Shown here piece after piece: positions 41,339 to 42,453 of a stretch of 42,453 nucleotides of DNA. The translations under genes were made by a program, and so were the position numbers. The DNA is from Candidatus Coproplasma avistercoris (GTDB lineage: Bacteria; Bacillota; Clostridia; Christensenellales; Borkfalkiaceae). The stretch lies in the NCBI GenBank assembly GCA_018711385.1, contig DVIK01000028.1, positions 1-42,453 of the forward strand. The letters run 5' to 3'. The notes below the pieces were generated by a model, which worked only from the letters and a program-made list of their open reading frames with translations, searched no databases and was not told the DNA's origin. Positions within the stretch are counted from its first letter, which is position 1; each line of letters begins with the position of its first letter.

Positions 41339-41713
41339 ATGCCCACAATCAACCAGCTTATAAAGCACGGCAGGGAAAAGCAGGTCTACAAATCCAAGTC
41401 GCCCATACTCGACAACTGCCCCCAGAAGCGCGGCGTGTGCCTTTCGGTCACCACCACGACTCCCAAAAAGCCCAACTCTGCTATAAGAAAGATTGCCCGT
41501 GTGCGCCTTACCAACAAGCAGGAAGGTACCGTATATATTCCCGGCGAAGGCCATAACCTTCAGGAACACTCTTCGGTGCTCATCCGCGGCGGCAGGGTAA
41601 GGGACCTTCCCGGCGTCCGTTACCATATCATCCGCGGCGCCCTCGATACGGCAGGCGTGGCAAAGCGCAAGCAGGCGCGTTCGCGCTACGGCGCCAAGAA
41701 GCCCAAGGCGTAA
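41339..41713 (+). CDS. rpsL: Ribosomal protein S12
   Basis: S12 (uS12) shapes the decoding centre. 124 aa from ATG 41339 (AAGGAGG upstream); the track start is too early. Markers: [32 protein letters not shown] and [37 protein letters not shown]. In GGRV-K-DLPG the usual Lys (position 88 in E. coli gene numbering) is Arg (AGG), the residue change known to give streptomycin resistance. The TPKKPNS Lys is normal. Confidence 0.97.
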   Translation: MPTINQLIKHGREKQVYKSKSPILDNCPQKRGVCLSVTTTTPKKPNSAIRKIARVRLTNKQEGTVYIPGEGHNLQEHSSVLIRGGRVRDLPGVRYHIIRGALDTAGVAKRKQARSRYGAKKPKA

Positions 41714-42034
41714 GCCTTGAAATCAGTTAACCTACTTGTTTCGGAATATATCTTCCCTTAACCGATAAAAGTAGGCAGTATTCGCCGAGTGCCTTGAATT
41801 CAAGGCAGACGGGCGGAGAAGGTTTGCTACCAGGATATAATGCCGAAACGCGGCAGCACGAATTTAGTTCGGGCGTCAGGCCGCGTTACGACAAAATAAA
41901 TTTCACGGCAAAAGATTTGCCGAAGGCAAAGATTTTGCGTGAGGTTTTTATTGTGGCAAGCAATAGCTTATTTGGGCCGCGGAATATAAACTCCGCGACC
42001 ACCCTTAAAGAAATAAATAAAAGGAGACAAGAAT
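41714..42034 (+). promoter_or_regulatory. Structured rpsL-rpsG intercistronic region
   Basis: 321 nt without a supported gene (the 85-aa track ORF has a TTG start, no ribosome binding site and overlaps rpsG). Hairpins: AAGGC-GTAA-GCCTT around the rpsL stop (41705-41718, GNRA loop); CCTACTT/AAGTAGG with inner TCGG/CCGA (41731-41775); perfect palindrome TGCCTTGAATTCAAGGCA (41790-41807); AACGCGGC/GCCGCGTT (41846-41886); GCAAAA-GA-TTTGCC/GGCAAA-GA-TTTTGC with a GAA loop (41908-41938); CGCGGA/TCCGCG (41980-41999). A TATAAT at 41836-41841 has no good -35. In E. coli S7 represses via this spacer; a similar role here is inference. Confidence 0.5.
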
Positions 42035-42453
42035 ATGCCCAGAAGAGGTAACGTTCCCAAGAGGGACGTGCTGCCCGATCCCGTGTATAATTCCAAGGTC
42101 GTGACTAAGCTTATCAATCAGATAATGTACGACGGGAACAAGGGTACGGCACAGAACATTGTTTACGACGCGTTCAAAATAATGTCCGAAAAGCTCGGGC
42201 AGGACGCAATGGATATCTTCAATCAGGCAATGAACAACATCATGCCCGTATTGGAAGTAAAGGCAAGGCGCGTAGGCGGCGCCAACTACCAGGTGCCCAT
42301 GGAGATCAGGCCCGAGAGGAGGCAGACCCTTGCCATCCGCTGGCTTGTCATCAACACCAGGAAGCGCTCCGAAAGGGGCATGAGCGCAAAGCTCGCCGCG
42401 GAACTCATGGACGCTTTCAACAACACCGGCGGCACCGTTAAGAAGAAGGAAGA
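42035..42453 (+). CDS. rpsG: Ribosomal protein S7 (partial, runs off the window)
   Basis: N-terminal 139 residues of S7 (uS7): [85 protein letters not shown] and [34 protein letters not shown] precedes ATG 42035. S7 nucleates 30S head assembly. fusA and tuf are expected beyond the window. Confidence 0.97.
   Translation, partial: MPRRGNVPKRDVLPDPVYNSKVVTKLINQIMYDGNKGTAQNIVYDAFKIMSEKLGQDAMDIFNQAMNNIMPVLEVKARRVGGANYQVPMEIRPERRQTLAIRWLVINTRKRSERGMSAKLAAELMDAFNNTGGTVKKKE

Noticed and set aside
41836-41841. Internal promoter for rpsG
   Set aside because: A TATAAT exists but the matching -35 position reads GCGGAG; it may be chance within a structured spacer.
41794-42051. 85-aa ORF before rpsG
   Set aside because: TTG start inside an 18-bp palindrome, no ribosome binding site, overlaps rpsG, and the region is better explained as structured RNA.

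Overview
This 42.4-kb window is high-GC (by eye well above 50%), densely coded chromosome from a Gram-positive bacterium of the Clostridia type. The evidence is the Firmicutes-type gene neighbourhood (yicC-gmk-rpoZ-priA-def-fmt-rsmB-rlmN-rpe-thiN-rpmB-yloU-fakA-recG), an L10-leader attenuator before rplJL, sigma-A promoters with 17-bp spacers, strong GGAGG ribosome binding sites, many lipobox lipoproteins, and a candidate spoVM micro-gene that implies an endospore-forming lineage or ancestry. An uncultured gut-type Clostridia (for example Christensenellales-like) is an inference; there is no rRNA in the window to settle it.

Layout. 0-0.9 kb: a small unknown gene facing a frameshifted regulator with two HTH domains. 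0.9-2.2 kb: L10 leader, rplJ, rplL, not followed by rpoBC. 2.4-6.1 kb: a cyclophilin-like lipoprotein, an unknown minus-strand gene, an RsfA-like regulator, a small membrane protein, ruvX and a DUF1292 gene. 6.1-9.3 kb: three consecutive secreted lipoproteins with lipocalin-like beta domains; the last has several domain copies and a decayed C-terminal copy. 9.4-12.1 kb: a large protein with two TIR-like/DUF4062-type domains and a TPR array, the most accessory-looking gene here. 12.2-20.4 kb: translation and isoprenoid/lipid genes rpsB, tsf, a membrane protein, pyrH, frr, uppS, cdsA, dxr and rseP. 20.4-26.7 kb: a TPP-riboswitch-controlled thiamine ECF S-component with an unusual N-terminal membrane extension, yfbR, a TIGR04076 protein, corA plus an FmdB zinc ribbon, an M1-family metallopeptidase lipoprotein and a nitrilase-like protein without the catalytic Cys. 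26.8-41.1 kb: the conserved priA/recG cluster. 41.2-42.5 kb: start of the str operon (rpsL, rpsG; rpsG runs off the window).

How the genes work together. The plus-strand core blocks make ribosomal proteins (L10, L7/L12, S2, S12, S7), translation factors (EF-Ts, RRF), initiator-tRNA formylation and deformylation (fmt, def), rRNA methylation (rsmB, rlmN), nucleotide supply (pyrH, gmk) and undecaprenyl and phospholipid precursors (dxr, uppS, cdsA). Thiamine handling looks salvage-based: ThiT imports thiamine under a TPP riboswitch and ThiN pyrophosphorylates it.

Best candidates for something new: a 28-codon spoVM homologue hidden at the syntenic position; a structured 321-nt rpsL-rpsG spacer containing a tandem G.A hairpin; a three-way-junction rpsB leader; the TIR-like-TPR protein; and a 10-bp palindrome GCATATATGC that occurs four times, always between genes. 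All family calls are from reading the sequence; no searches were run.
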